From: Plutella xylostella
Lineage: Eukaryota > Arthropoda > Insecta > Lepidoptera > Plutellidae
NCBI RefSeq assembly: GCF_932276165.1
Contig: NC_063987.1
Location: 7,006,001 to 7,070,000, forward strand
DNA length: 64,000 nucleotides
Reading direction: 5' to 3'
Shown here one piece after another: positions 1 through 10,900 of the stretch (the first letter of the stretch is position 1; every line of letters begins with the position of its first letter). The translations under genes and the position numbers were made by a program. The notes under the pieces were generated by a model. It worked only from the letters and a program-made list of their open reading frames with translations, was not told the DNA's origin and ran no database searches.

Positions 1-634
1 AAGGTTTTCCAACAGCTGATTAATATTCAATGCGCATTTAAAAATGCATCTCATATCTGGGAAATACGCTATTTTATCGACTCAGTTAAAACTTCGGAGA
101 ATAATATAGCATAATCAGGGGAAAGTACTGTTTTTCTTGTGCAACTGAAAATTTACAATAACATGAAAATATGTTTTCTACTTTGCTGTTTCGATGATAA
201 TTAAATTAAACGTAAACTAGATTCCCGATCATAAGCTGAGAATCAGGGCTCAAGTTGAGATAGCTTTTTGGTTTGCAGTTATTTGATTCAAATAGATAGA
301 TAGATTTTTGGGCACCTTCCCCAGTGACGGTAGCGATCTGGCTTACATCTTCTATTTACTCCGGTAGATTTTAGATTACTTATTAGTTTTATTGTTATTA
401 TATAATGAGTATTTAAGTACTTATGTTTATTTGTTGATTTGCATTGACTTCACAAACATTATAGATATAAAATACATATGTATCGATGAAAACAATAACA
501 TAAACAAATAAGTCAATTTCATTGAAAACAATCCTGATACAAAGTGTTAATAATAACTTTTGTTTTTGTTGCAATCTTGTGCGATATTTTTACTGGGGTC
601 TTTAAGTCTAAAGAAATGAGCAAAAGAATAAAAT
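1..634. other. gene-free AT-rich flank
   Basis: No convincing coding exon or RNA gene is visible. The stretch is AT-rich with a short (TAGA) run near 296-306. It ends in AAAT, which is the target duplication of the retrotransposon that follows. Confidence 0.6.
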
Positions 635-1097
635 TGTAGTTTGCTTGAGGCTATTTGCGTGCTTCGAGAATCGAACTCAAAACAGAGGGTTAATTCTTCT
701 ACTGATGGAGTTAGCGGCGAATTGATAAAGCGCGAATAAAGGTTGAAGCTAATTTATTTACAATGAACACTATTAAATTTACAAGAATATTTCTTTAGCA
801 CAATATTAGTAAAGCCATGAAAAGTTAGCGGGCACGCGTAAGTATTGGTCAGCGAATGCGTCGCGGTGTCTCGTTCGGAAGTTTGAGAAAGACTGGCGAC
901 GGCGGTGGCGGCGGCAGCTTGATGCAGAAGCCCATGTACCAGGACTATCTCATGTTTTTTCTTTATCCCATGCAAGACGACTTCTCTGTGTATTATTTTA
1001 TTTATTATTTTTCTTCAACTTTTTGTTTTCTTATTTTTATTTCAGGTTTTATTCCACAATATAAAAATACTGATAGTGTGGCGATTATTCCGCCACA
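635..1097 (-). repeat. 3' LTR of the gypsy element
   Basis: 463 bp, matching the repeat at 5283-5745 without a visible difference. In element orientation it starts TGTGG and ends CTACA. Its first 21 bases form a 7-bp stem (TGTGGCG/CGCCACA) around a 7-base loop. It contains a TTTATTTC-rich stretch and an antisense GC-rich (GGC)n patch near 900-916. Confidence 0.95.
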
Positions 1098-1110
1098 TCA
1101 CTCCCTCGCT
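1098..1110 (-). promoter_or_regulatory. polypurine tract before the 3' LTR
   Basis: The minus strand just before the 3' LTR reads GCGAGGGAGTGA, a short purine-rich run in the position expected for the plus-strand primer. Confidence 0.6.
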
Positions 1111-1120
1111 GAGACCGTTA

Positions 1121-4100
1121 CTACGGTCGATAGTAATCAAGGAATCTGACCGTACGACCACTTCTCGTCTTTCTTACTGGAGTTCCTGTTGGAGTTTCTG
1201 GAATGCTGCTTTCCTCAGCCATGTACGCAGGTTTGAGTCGGTCGATGGTGACAGTTTGCTCTTTGCCGTTCACATCTAGGTCGAAGGTTTTGGATCCTCT
1301 TCGTAGCACCTTGTGTGGACCGGTGTAGGCTGGTTGCAGCGACCGGTGAGCTGGACCCTGGCGCATGAAGACGTGTGAGGATGTGTTGAGGTCCTTTGGC
1401 ACGAAGAATGTCCTCTTTTTGTTGTGGGCTGACGTGGGATGTGGAGAGATCTGGTTCATGTGACTCTTCAGCCGGTTGGCGAATTCCGTGACGTCTTCTG
1501 GTTTGGTAGATGCTGGAGAGATGAATTGACCTGGAAGACGTAGAGGTTCCCCGTACACGAGCTCTGCTGACGACGACTGGATGTCATCTTTCCACGCGCT
1601 GCGGATGCCCAGGAGTACCAGGGGCAGCACTTCTGTCCAGCGCGCGTGTGAGTGGCATGCTATGGCGGCCTTGAGCTGCCGGTGAAGTCTCTCTACGAGA
1701 CCATTGGCGGCAGGATGGTAGGCAGTTGTGGTGTGGTGAGTGGTCCCCAGGAGAGCTGCGAGCGCCTTGAAGAGGTGCGACTCGAACTGCCGGCCGCGGT
1801 CCGTGGTGACGTGCTCCGGGCAGCCAAAGCGGGCCACCCAGCCGGACACGAAGGCGGATGCGCACGTCTCAGCAGTGATGTCCTGCAGGGGGTACGCCTC
1901 AGGCCAACGGGTGAATCGGTCGACAATGGTGAGGCAGTACCTGTAACTAGAAGACAACGGTAAGGGGCCGACGATGTCCATGTGGACATGCCGGAAGCGA
2001 GCTGTAGGGAGAGGGAAAGTTTGAAGAGGAGCATTGGTATGTCTGTGGACTTTGCATCGTTGGCATTGTAGGCACTCTTTAGCCATCTGTCGACAGTCCT
2101 TTTTGAGACCCGGCCAAACGAATCTCTGTGCTACTAATCGTGCAGTGGCTCTTGCTCCGGGGTGACTGAGGTTGTGGATTGTGTTGTATATCTGTTGGCG
2201 AAATGTTATAGGTATGAATGGTCTTGGTTGAGTCATGGACATATCGCAATATACCTGAGAGTCAGTATGTGGTATGGTGACTTTTTCAAGTTTTAGCGAT
2301 GATCCACCCTTAAGTAGCTCTTGAAGTTCGTCATCGGTTTCCTGAGCGCGGGCAAGGGACTGGTAGTCAATGGATGTTCCTGAGATTTCTTCGATGCGGG
2401 AGAGAGAATCAGCCACCACGTTGTCTTTGCCGGCCACAAACTGGATATCTGTGCTGAATTGACCAATAAAATCTAGGTACCTGAATTGTCTTGGCGAGCA
2501 TTTATCACGGTTCGTGTGAAAGGCAAATGTCAGCGGCTTGTGGTCGGTGTATATCGTGAAGGCTCGAGCTTCAATCATATGCCTGAAATGACGGATTGCT
2601 TCATATATGGCCAGTAGCTCTCTATCATACGGGCTGTACTTAACCTGTGATGGGCTGAGTTTCCTCGAGAAGAAGGCTAGGGGTTGCCATGCATTTTTGC
2701 AGCGTTGCTGGAGCACTGCGCCGATCGCTACGTCAGAAGCGTCAGTTTGGATGGAGAGTTCAGCGTCTGTGTTTGGGTGAGCCAATAGAGTGGCTTGTGA
2801 TAGGCTTGACTTACACGCTTCGAAGGATGTGAGCTGCTCGTCCGTGAGATGCACTGGCGTAGATCCTTTTGTTTTGGGACCTGAGAGCAAGGCGTTTAGT
2901 GAAGCTTGTGTCGCTGCAGCTCCAGGGAGGAATCTACGGTAGAAATTCATCATTCCAAGGAAGCGCCGGAGTTCCTTCACCGTCTTGGGCACCGGGTACT
3001 CCTGTATGGCCTTCACTTTCTCTGGAAGTGGCTTCACACCGGTTGCTGAAACAGAGTATCCAAGAAAAGTTACTTCTGGCTGTCCAAATACACATTTATT
3101 TGTGTTGATGAGAACGCCATAGTCCTGCAGTCGCTGAAACAATGCTCTGAGGTGTTGCTGGTGCTGATCAGCTGATTCTGAGTAGACTAAAATATCATCT
3201 ACGTATCCATAGCAGAACTCGAAGTCTTTGAGCACCTCATCGATGAATCTTTGGAATGTTTGACTGGCATTTCGAAGACCAAACGTCATCATCGGGAATT
3301 CGAATAACCCAAACGGTGTGGTTATTGCTGTCTTCGGTATATCGTCCTCGAAGACTCTTATCTGATTGTACGCCTTTATTAAATCAATCGTGCTGAACAC
3401 CTGCTTACCCGCCAGCTGGCAAGCGAAGTCCTGGATATGTCTCACAGGATACCGATCCGGGATGGTACGGGCGTTTAATGACCGATAATCACCACACGGT
3501 CGCCAGCCGTCATCCTTCTTCCGAGCCAGATGTAGTGGTGATGACCAGGGGCTGTCTGATCTGCGAGCTGTGCCACATAGAAGCATGTCGTCGAATTCCT
3601 TTTTAGCAATCTGGAGCCTTTCAGGATCTAAGCGGCGTGGGTGACTGGCGACTGGTTGACCTGGCGTCGTGCGTATGTGGTGGACCACGTTGTGTTTGGG
3701 AGCACCGGGCTTACCAGCAGGACGGGTAATGTCAGGGTACTCACGTAACAGCTGGTGATATGGTGTGCTTTCCATCGTGGTGCGGACGGAGTTTATTTCA
3801 TCAATGCCAGGATGTTGATGTGCAGGTGTGATGAGTGAGGTGATGCCATCCACTAGTCGTTGATTCCGGCAGTCGACAAGAAGGTTGTAATGACCTAAAA
3901 AATCAACACCGATAATCGGTTTCGTGACGTCAGCAAGGATGAATCGCCATTCGAAGTCTCGTCGTAGTCCCAGATCTAGATGTAGGTTTAGGTATCCATA
4001 AGTTGCTATGATGGTGCCATTTGCAGCGTACAGTTGGTAACTAGTCTTTGTTTTTGGCAGAGTCCGGACGGCTGTTTTTGGAAAAACACACACATCTGAG

Positions 4101-4240
4101 CCTGTATCAATGAGGTATTGTTGTTTGGATTTGCGGTCTGTGATGAATAGTCGGCCTGTTGAGTTGGGGCAACCACTTTCGGCCACTAGTAGCTGCCTTC
4201 CTGTTTTCCCGACTGATTGAAGGTGCAAGGTTGAGAGCAT
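1121..4240 (-). CDS. pol: Pol polyprotein (protease, RT, RNase H, integrase)
   Basis: 1039 codons are open, of which the first ten overlap gag and are probably read only in the gag frame. Domains in order: aspartic protease with DTGSD at 45-49; reverse transcriptase with D286 and YVDD at 346-349; RNase H with D500 and a TDHKPL motif near 565; integrase zinc finger with H689, H693, C723 and C726; integrase core with D755, D814 and E850 (the last pair 35 residues apart); and a GPY/F-like module near 985. The order PR-RT-RH-INT is that of Ty3/gypsy. All catalytic residues are present and no stop interrupts the frame. Expression needs a -1 shift from gag. There is no envelope gene. Confidence 0.95.
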   Translation of the reverse strand: MLSTLHLQSVGKTGRQLLVAESGCPNSTGRLFITDRKSKQQYLIDTGSDVCVFPKTAVRTLPKTKTSYQLYAANGTIIATYGYLNLHLDLGLRRDFEWRFILADVTKPIIGVDFLGHYNLLVDCRNQRLVDGITSLITPAHQHPGIDEINSVRTTMESTPYHQLLREYPDITRPAGKPGAPKHNVVHHIRTTPGQPVASHPRRLDPERLQIAKKEFDDMLLCGTARRSDSPWSSPLHLARKKDDGWRPCGDYRSLNARTIPDRYPVRHIQDFACQLAGKQVFSTIDLIKAYNQIRVFEDDIPKTAITTPFGLFEFPMMTFGLRNASQTFQRFIDEVLKDFEFCYGYVDDILVYSESADQHQQHLRALFQRLQDYGVLINTNKCVFGQPEVTFLGYSVSATGVKPLPEKVKAIQEYPVPKTVKELRRFLGMMNFYRRFLPGAAATQASLNALLSGPKTKGSTPVHLTDEQLTSFEACKSSLSQATLLAHPNTDAELSIQTDASDVAIGAVLQQRCKNAWQPLAFFSRKLSPSQVKYSPYDRELLAIYEAIRHFRHMIEARAFTIYTDHKPLTFAFHTNRDKCSPRQFRYLDFIGQFSTDIQFVAGKDNVVADSLSRIEEISGTSIDYQSLARAQETDDELQELLKGGSSLKLEKVTIPHTDSQVYCDMSMTQPRPFIPITFRQQIYNTIHNLSHPGARATARLVAQRFVWPGLKKDCRQMAKECLQCQRCKVHRHTNAPLQTFPLPTARFRHVHMDIVGPLPLSSSYRYCLTIVDRFTRWPEAYPLQDITAETCASAFVSGWVARFGCPEHVTTDRGRQFESHLFKALAALLGTTHHTTTAYHPAANGLVERLHRQLKAAIACHSHARWTEVLPLVLLGIRSAWKDDIQSSSAELVYGEPLRLPGQFISPASTKPEDVTEFANRLKSHMNQISPHPTSAHNKKRTFFVPKDLNTSSHVFMRQGPAHRSLQPAYTGPHKVLRRGSKTFDLDVNGKEQTVTIDRLKPAYMAEESSIPETPTGTPVRKTRSGRTVRFLDYYRP

Positions 4241-5238
4241 TTGTTGGCTTTATTACCGAATGTGTAGTGGTACCAGCAGTGTGGGTGATTCTCCGGGCGT
4301 TGGCGAGAGCGGGAGCGAGAGCGCGATCGTTGCCGGTTGTTGGAGTTTGACCTGTCAGGACGTCTGCCCTGGTGGTTACTTTGGTACTCGTTCTGCTGCC
4401 TGTACAGTGCTTCCACCATGACTGTCAGTTGAGCTATCTTGCCTTCGAGTGACATACCTGCATTTGGTGGCGCGTATACTGGCGCGCGTGACGTACTGGC
4501 CACTGACATACCAGGCTGCACTATGTCATGCACTCGGTCAGCGAGCTCGGCCAGGTCCTCGATGCCCATCTTCGGTTGGGACGCTACGATGGCCTGCACG
4601 TTCGTCGGCAATCTGCTAGTCCATATGGTTCTGATGAAGTCCGATGGTACGTCAGGACCGGCTAGGCTCTGCAAGTGTAAAAGAAATTGAGATGGCTTGC
4701 GATCACCAAGTTCTTCATGCTGGATTAGTTGCAGCGTCTTCTTTTCGGGTGAGAAGGACAGCCGCCTAATTATCTCCTGTCGCAGCTTTGCATATTTACC
4801 GGTCGCAGGTGGATTTTTTATTAAGTCTTTAACTAACACGGCATAGTCTGAGTCCAGTTGTCCAACAATCGTATTGAATTTGGTTATGTCACTCGTGATC
4901 CCAGCTAAAGCAAACTGACATTCCACCTGGCAGAACCATACTTCTGGATCGTCTCTCCAAAACGGCGGCATCTTAACCCCAACTTTACTGACTTCGCCTG
5001 GGTATCGACTATCTCCGCTGCCACTTGTACTTGGACCACAGGCTAAATTACTCGTACTAGTATCGGTTAGATTACCTGGATTTGATCTGCCTCCGCCGCT
5101 TGGATTTTGTGCACTTGCACCACTCGCTGTATTCTCGTCACTTGTACCACCGGCACCTTCTAAAGCACTGCACGTACCAAATAAATTTAGGTCCAAACCC
5201 CACTCTTCGTAAGACTTGCCGCTGCCTCCTCCGTACAT
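4186..5238 (-). CDS. gag: Gag polyprotein of the gypsy element
   Basis: 350 residues with an ATG start close behind the primer site. The N-terminal third is low-complexity (Gly, Ser, Thr). A retrotransposon capsid-like region follows from about residue 88, where PPFWRDDPEVWFCQVE fits the start of a Gag capsid core. An Arg/Ser-rich stretch lies near 296-315. A zinc-binding motif with C321, H324, C334 and C338 (C-x2-H-x9-C-x3-C) follows. This CHCC spacing differs from the usual CCHC knuckle and is typical of the CsRn1 clade. The stop codon falls 55 bp inside pol, downstream of a slippery site. The protein should form the particle shell and bind the RNA. No break is seen. Confidence 0.92.
   Translation of the reverse strand: MYGGGSGKSYEEWGLDLNLFGTCSALEGAGGTSDENTASGASAQNPSGGGRSNPGNLTDTSTSNLACGPSTSGSGDSRYPGEVSKVGVKMPPFWRDDPEVWFCQVECQFALAGITSDITKFNTIVGQLDSDYAVLVKDLIKNPPATGKYAKLRQEIIRRLSFSPEKKTLQLIQHEELGDRKPSQFLLHLQSLAGPDVPSDFIRTIWTSRLPTNVQAIVASQPKMGIEDLAELADRVHDIVQPGMSVASTSRAPVYAPPNAGMSLEGKIAQLTVMVEALYRQQNEYQSNHQGRRPDRSNSNNRQRSRSRSRSRQRPENHPHCWYHYTFGNKANKCSQPCTFNQSGKQEGSY
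4204..4210 (-). promoter_or_regulatory. -1 ribosomal frameshift heptamer
   Basis: Within the 55-bp gag/pol overlap the minus strand reads G GGA AAA in the gag frame, an X XXY YYZ heptamer. A one-base backward slip enters exactly the pol frame, eight codons before the gag stop. I did not fold the downstream RNA. Confidence 0.75.
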
Positions 5239-5263
5239 CTTCTGCTTATCTTCTGCTGCGTTC

Positions 5264-5281
5264 TGTAGTCGAGGGTCACCA
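5264..5281 (-). promoter_or_regulatory. primer binding site, tRNA-Trp-like
   Basis: One base inside the 5' LTR the minus strand reads TGGTGACCCTCGACTACA. The first nine bases complement the 3' end of eukaryotic tRNA-Trp (..GGGTCACCA), and the match continues after one inserted base. Use of tRNA-Trp is known for CsRn1-clade elements. Confidence 0.75.
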
Positions 5282-5282
5282 G

Positions 5283-5745
5283 TGTAGTTTGCTTGAGGCT
5301 ATTTGCGTGCTTCGAGAATCGAACTCAAAACAGAGGGTTAATTCTTCTACTGATGGAGTTAGCGGCGAATTGATAAAGCGCGAATAAAGGTTGAAGCTAA
5401 TTTATTTACAATGAACACTATTAAATTTACAAGAATATTTCTTTAGCACAATATTAGTAAAGCCATGAAAAGTTAGCGGGCACGCGTAAGTATTGGTCAG
5501 CGAATGCGTCGCGGTGTCTCGTTCGGAAGTTTGAGAAAGACTGGCGACGGCGGTGGCGGCGGCAGCTTGATGCAGAAGCCCATGTACCAGGACTATCTCA
5601 TGTTTTTTCTTTATCCCATGCAAGACGACTTCTCTGTGTATTATTTTATTTATTATTTTTCTTCAACTTTTTGTTTTCTTATTTTTATTTCAGGTTTTAT
5701 TCCACAATATAAAAATACTGATAGTGTGGCGATTATTCCGCCACA
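5283..5745 (-). repeat. 5' LTR of the gypsy element
   Basis: 463-bp partner of the 3' LTR and upstream in element orientation, so it should hold the promoter. The same stem-loop sits at its outer edge (5725-5745). The gag ATG is only about 45 bp from its inner end, so the leader is very short. Confidence 0.95.
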
Positions 5746-6012
5746 AAATTAACTCTGCAATAACGAGTCTACGAAGGAGCTTGCTTTAATGAAATGTTGA
5801 ATTATTTCCTACGATTATTTCACACGGCTGTTCCATTCAAGACTGAATTAATTTTTAGACATTCTCCTTTCTCATTGTATTTTATCTTTCAGCCATTGTT
5901 AATTTTGTTTCTTTTTAATAATCGCACTCTTAAGATCGTATTGTAGGATCAATTTAGATTCTGGTTGAGCACCAAGATAATAACACTAAGATAATATCAC
6001 TAGCCAAGTGAA
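5746..6012. other. gap between gypsy and Helitron
   Basis: AT-rich, with no coding signal or clear repeat. Confidence 0.5.
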
Positions 6013-6220
6013 TCCTAACTTAATATTATAAATGCGAAAGTAACTGTGTCTGTCTGTCTGTCTGTCTGTTACTCTTTCACGCCAAAACTACTGAACGGAT
6101 TTAAATGAAATTTGGTATACATACGGTCTAGACCCTGGGAAAGAACATAGGCTACTTTTTATCCCGGAATTCCCACGGGAAAACTTTTTAAGGCGAAGCG
6201 AAGCGCGCGGGAACAGCTAG
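6013..6220 (+). mobile_element. non-autonomous Helitron, copy 1
   Basis: Begins TCCTAACTTAATATTATAA and ends GGGAACAGCTAG, inserted between A (6012) and T (6221). The 5' TC, the 3' CTAG and the A|T target are Helitron hallmarks. A (GTCT)n microsatellite sits near the 5' end. The same sequence recurs at 8.4, 19.8, 21.2 and 59.7 kb. It resembles a very common lepidopteran family. Confidence 0.8.
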
Positions 6221-6644
6221 TTATTTATAAAAACACAAATGTACTTACAGGCAAACTTGCAAATATAGTATCGTATCTACCTGCGCCGTTACTACAGCTT
6301 ACTATGTCACTTTTTCAACAACCTGTAAAATCTAGAAGATTTGTACAGAAAAAAACTACTAACGATATGGTAGATATCCATATTTATTACAAAATCTTAT
6401 TTTTATCACAATCTTAATTAGACATTAACCACGTTTTACTATTATAATTTCCACAATAATTATGTATATTTAACACTTAACATAAAACAACAGTCAAACT
6501 AAAGCACCAATACAATTATATTATAATGTAAATAATTTATTTTTTAGTGTAAGATCTATAGGTATTACATCAAACTCATTATATAAGAATTTTATTTTAA
6601 TCAACAAATAAATTCATCAGCCATAACATTGGGTCGCTTTTGGG
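6221..6644. other. gene-free AT-rich stretch
   Basis: No exon, RNA gene or structured repeat recognised. It lies downstream of the dpr-like gene. Confidence 0.5.
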
Positions 6645-6870
6645 AGGCGGCTGAATAGTGTAGTGGTTAGCGACTGCTATGACGAAGGTCCTGATGGATT
6701 CCATTCCTAGCCGGGGCAGATAGGTATTTAGATATTACAGGTATCTACATATACTGGGTGATAATGTATTTGTGTAGGTATAGCAGCTGCCCGATACCCA
6801 TATTACAGCTCGGGGTGGGAAAGCCGTATGTGAGATGTCCCTACATATTAATTTATAGGAATTGGCGTTT
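6645..6870 (+). mobile_element. tRNA-derived SINE (degenerate)
   Basis: The head has an A-box-like TAGTGTAGTGGTTAGCGAC and a B-box-like GGATTCCATTCC at pol III promoter spacing. An unrelated body follows. The ends are not resolved. Confidence 0.5.
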
Positions 6871-7824
6871 AAATAAATATTCAAATATTAGACAAGAATA
6901 CAGTTTGGTTCGTGCACATAACAGTACAAATAAGTTTTTAAAATAAAGCTAACATACTATGTACAAAGTGAGTGCATTAGATTTAAGATTGAGTAATTAG
7001 ATAGATTTTACTTAAACATTAAGGTATATTCACATGTATAAATATGATGGTTAGAATAACGATATGGTACATATTTTTTCCATATGTCAATGTGATATGT
7101 AGGTACAACTTGATAAGTATGTATTTAACAACAAAAGGTGTGGTAAATTATGGTAACATTACAAAAAATATCAGGAAGAAAAATTCATAAATTAGGAAAT
7201 ATGATATTTTTATATTTACCAGGCATATATTTCAGACTATAAGTGTTATAAATTTCTACATTTTAAGTGATTTAGTTCACTTTCATTTAAATATCTCATA
7301 TTTACACACACATGGTCCAAAATAATAGATGGACGGCACATCAAACTAAGTTTTTTTCAGTAAAAAATAAGTTTAAAATCAAAATAACATGGACTTGACG
7401 ACAATTTAACATGTAATATAATTTAAATTCCTTTCATATTTTGTTTTCAATATTCAAACCACAGAACGACTCCTCTGAAAAGTTTGCCTGGAACAGTTTG
7501 CTTTGTATTTTAACAATAAACATAACTTTTGTATTATATTGTACCAAATACCATAATATATTATATTTGTTTCAGTAGGTTTAGGAATGCTTTTGACCGT
7601 ATCTTTATAATCATAATCAGTTAATAAGTATTCACGCCGTTGTTTTGACAATAGAAAATTTAAATTCCTTCTGCAGGTTGGATATTGAAAGCGACTAAGT
7701 ATCAGTTCAAATCAAAAACATTATCCACGACGAATTGTGATTACTTTTCCATCGGTAGATAAGTACATTTATAAAAACTGAGACTGAATATAGCTTCAAA
7801 ATATATTTCATTGCACTAGTCAGG
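6871..7824. other. downstream of the dpr-like stop codon, possible 3' UTR
   Basis: AT-rich with no ORF of note. It follows the dpr-like stop codon on the minus strand and may hold its 3' UTR. I see no convincing nearby AATAAA on the minus strand; the first clear one is near 6590. Confidence 0.4.
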
Positions 7825-7952
7825 TCACCTGACGATAGTTGGTGATTGGAACCTTAAGGTTTGACATAAAACCGTTAATAATGACACCAGCAGAAGACCA
7901 CTGTAAGCCGTAGATGTCTTCACGCCGCTCTGTAGCTCGGCCAGACTGGAAC
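7825..7952 (-). CDS. dpr: dpr-like exon 8 (C-terminal tail and stop)
   Basis: The acceptor TTTATTTTCAG leaves a phase that fits exon 7 exactly. It encodes SSLAELQSGVKTST, then a hydrophobic run (GLLLVSLLTVLC), a short polar end, and TGA at 7825-7827. A small polar spacer followed by a hydrophobic end is what GPI-attached or membrane-anchored Dpr proteins show. Confidence 0.82.
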
Positions 7953-10900
7953 CTGAAAATAAAATGGGGGTTGAACTTCCTGAAATGTTTTATACTACCT
8001 CAACTCGGTACGGTGAGGTGCACATTGTCAACCAAGGTACCTACGTGTCATACCATTAGTGAAAGAAATTACGAGTCACCTCTAATCAACGCTTCTGGGA
8101 TTTCCTACAGCCGGGAGCATAATGTATGTACCTACCTAAGTATATTTATACAAAATCAATAACACGCATTTTCAATTAAACCGTCGCTCATTATAACAAG
8201 TTAGTGAACCTCTAACTACAAAGACCGTTTCAGCTACCTTTATACCTTTATTCGAGGGGAAACCGGCGGATGTAACCTGTCACAGTTATTACTGGCTATA
8301 AATAATGTAGGTGAGGTTACGAGTAATTACGATATTGGTTTTAGTTGAACTGTGTCGGGGAAGAAACTATTTGTGTGATGAATGTGATAATTTATGACAT
8401 AACTAGCTGTTCCCGCGCGCTTCGCTTCGCCTTAAAAAGTTTTACCGTGGGAATTCCGGGATGAAAAGTAGCCTATGTTCTTTCCCAGGGTCTAGACCGT
8501 ATGTATACCAAATTTCATTCAAATCCGTCCAGTAGTTTTGGCGTGAAAGAGTAACAGACAGACAGACAGACAGACACAGTTACTTTCGCATTTATAATAT
8601 TAGTTAGGATAGCATAGATTGACTGTGAGTTTCACACCTGTGTAAAGTTAGGCAAAACTTGAGTAATCGTACAATGATATCGATTCTGAAGGCACGTATT
8701 CTAATAGTATAGCTTTCAAAACCCTAAATTTTAACCTTTGTTAAATGTTAAACCTTATGTTAAATCTAATTTTTATAATTTACCCTACATTTCGACTATC
8801 GGTGGCAAAAAATATACCTAGTTTGACAGCTTTAAAATTAGAATTTCCTTCAGTATCGACATCACTATGCACATTACTGTTTTAAACTCCAGTTCAAGTC
8901 TTCGGATTAATGAACTGATATTGGTGACGTGAGCATTGACGGTCAATCAGCAGTTTTATGACTGTGTAAAAAACTCTTTGAATCCAAATTAAAATATGCT
9001 AGCTGAGCTACGAACTCTGTCTGTGAGTACTAGTATGTCACAAACAAAAATGTTTATAAAGAAAGTTATAAAGCCATCATACTAATGAACATGATTCTTA
9101 GCTATAGTAAACTGGACGAAAAAGTTCTAAGTAAAGCTGGTCTAAAAGTTGTGCTATTATTCGTTTTGTACTGTATTATTGTCCGTATTTTTTTGTTGTT
9201 GTTTATTTTCTGTATTTTGTGTTGTTGTTGTCAGTGTGTCCAATAAATGTTTCTTTATCTTTATCTCACCTTGTAGCACATGCACCCTGGTTGTGGCGCT
9301 CATGGCTAGCGGAGTTCGCAACACGCACGAGTAGTTGCCGGCATCCTCCATCTTTAACTGCGCCACCTGTCGAATGAAAACTGTGTTAATTTTCAGCTCA
9401 ACCAAAATGAATTAGATGGAGTGTTAGTGTACACTTTACATACAAAAACAAAGCTGAATGTTATGTTAATGTTTAAATTTCTACCTGATTACAATAGTAT
9501 CAATGAATAAAGTCACAATTGTTGTAACCGAAATAATTCAAAATAAGAGCTTACATAAGTAGGGTGTTATTTGTCGAGACTTTTTTTAGCACCGACACTC
9601 CATCTAGTTTGTATTGTTTATCAAAGACTTAAACATACTAATATTACTAATTCACCACAAGACACTGGCCGAAACTGTTGGCAAATTCGACAAATTGCTA
9701 TAGTATAATAAGGGTTATGTTGAAAAGACTAGAATCAGTTTATTTATTTTTTACTTGTTGCAAATTGCCAATGGCACAATGTCCTTAGCCTTCCTCATTC
9801 AACCACTCATCACCAACTTGTCAAAGTTGTTGGTCCAACAGATTTAAGGGCTTCCCACGCTACAATTGCCAGTTCGGGACACCACGAGGTTATAATTCGA
9901 ATCTAGGAGCTTGACTATGCCCTCACCATCGTTCACACCCGTTATTCCACGTCATTAGCTCGAAGTCATAATCATTAACAGTTAACCTGCTGGCTTAATG
10001 GCCAGGGTTAACGTTAAAGTGGGGTTTCACTGATTGCAATTACACATTATCGCCTCGTTTTAGTATAGAATGGGACCCCGGGGTGCGAAGTGCTTGCAAT
10101 CATGGCAACGATATGATGACCGGAGCAAATGAAAAGTACTACGAGAAATCCGCCGTCATACGGTGATAGGCCATAACTACATTGAAGTCGATTCCGATTA
10201 TAAAAAAATAGTTTCTCGCTGATCGGAAGTTACCTAACAAAGCTGTTAGCATTGTTGCATTCAGAAAAACGTTTCTAACTTTATTAAAATAGTTTTGTTA
10301 CTTTAAAGCTTTTTTTTAAAATTTCACTTTTGCCATTTCAGTTTCAAAAAAGCTTGCTTTAGAGCAAATTCGTATTATTTATCGGCCCATGTATTCCTCA
10401 GGTTCAAAGTCGAATTTTAAACTAAGTGCCAATTTCTCCATAGTCGGTTAGAGCATAAACATGGAGTAGTGGTTGACTTTTGACACATCTGTCATGAATT
10501 TTATATGGAGATGACGTTTAATTTATAAATCAATCCCTGTCGGTTAGATAACCGACTATGGAGAAATTGGCACTTAAAAGGTTTTGACAGCACCATAATT
10601 AAATATTTTGCCTTCATTTCAGAATCGACATCATTAGCAGTTTTTCAGCATGTTCGGTTCCAAGCTGACATACAAAATTCCTCCTGTATCAAAACTATGC
10701 CTTAATAATTTTGAAGTTAGCCCCAGCTTGTTAATTTTAACAAGAAGCGTGATGCAAATTTAAACTTTATTTCTGAACTTTGGTAATGAATGTGAAATTT
10801 CGTTACAAGTTCCGGCACTAAGTTAGGCCAATTTTCACATCAAATTTATGGAGGACTTGAAGGGGTAGGAGCAGTGACAGTAGAAACTGAGAGGTCCTTG

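Larger units (their letters stand above)
635..5745 (-). mobile_element. intact Ty3/gypsy LTR retrotransposon, CsRn1/kabuki type
   Basis: A complete 5.1-kb LTR element in minus orientation. Two 463-bp direct repeats, identical by eye, begin TG and end CA. They are flanked by the 4-bp duplication AAAT (631-634 and 5746-5749). Between them lie, in element order, a primer site, gag, pol in the -1 frame and a short polypurine tract. The tRNA-Trp-like primer site and the CHCC zinc finger in Gag are hallmarks of the CsRn1 clade (kabuki of silkworm belongs there). Apparently identical LTRs and open frames imply a recent insertion that may still be active. The clade call comes from memory of these hallmarks. 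Confidence 0.93.

Noticed and set aside
754..1149. 73- and 97-codon frames in the gypsy LTR, repeated at the other LTR
   Set aside because: They are duplicated only because the LTRs are; the composition follows the (GGC)n and T-rich tracts, with no protein signal.
1584..2034. open frames overlapping the integrase part of pol on both strands
   Set aside because: They are alternative-frame readings of the GC-richer pol sequence with no domain of their own.
6050..6070. (TGTC)n arrays, considered as CRISPR-like repeats
   Set aside because: They are microsatellites inside Helitron copies, with no spacers.
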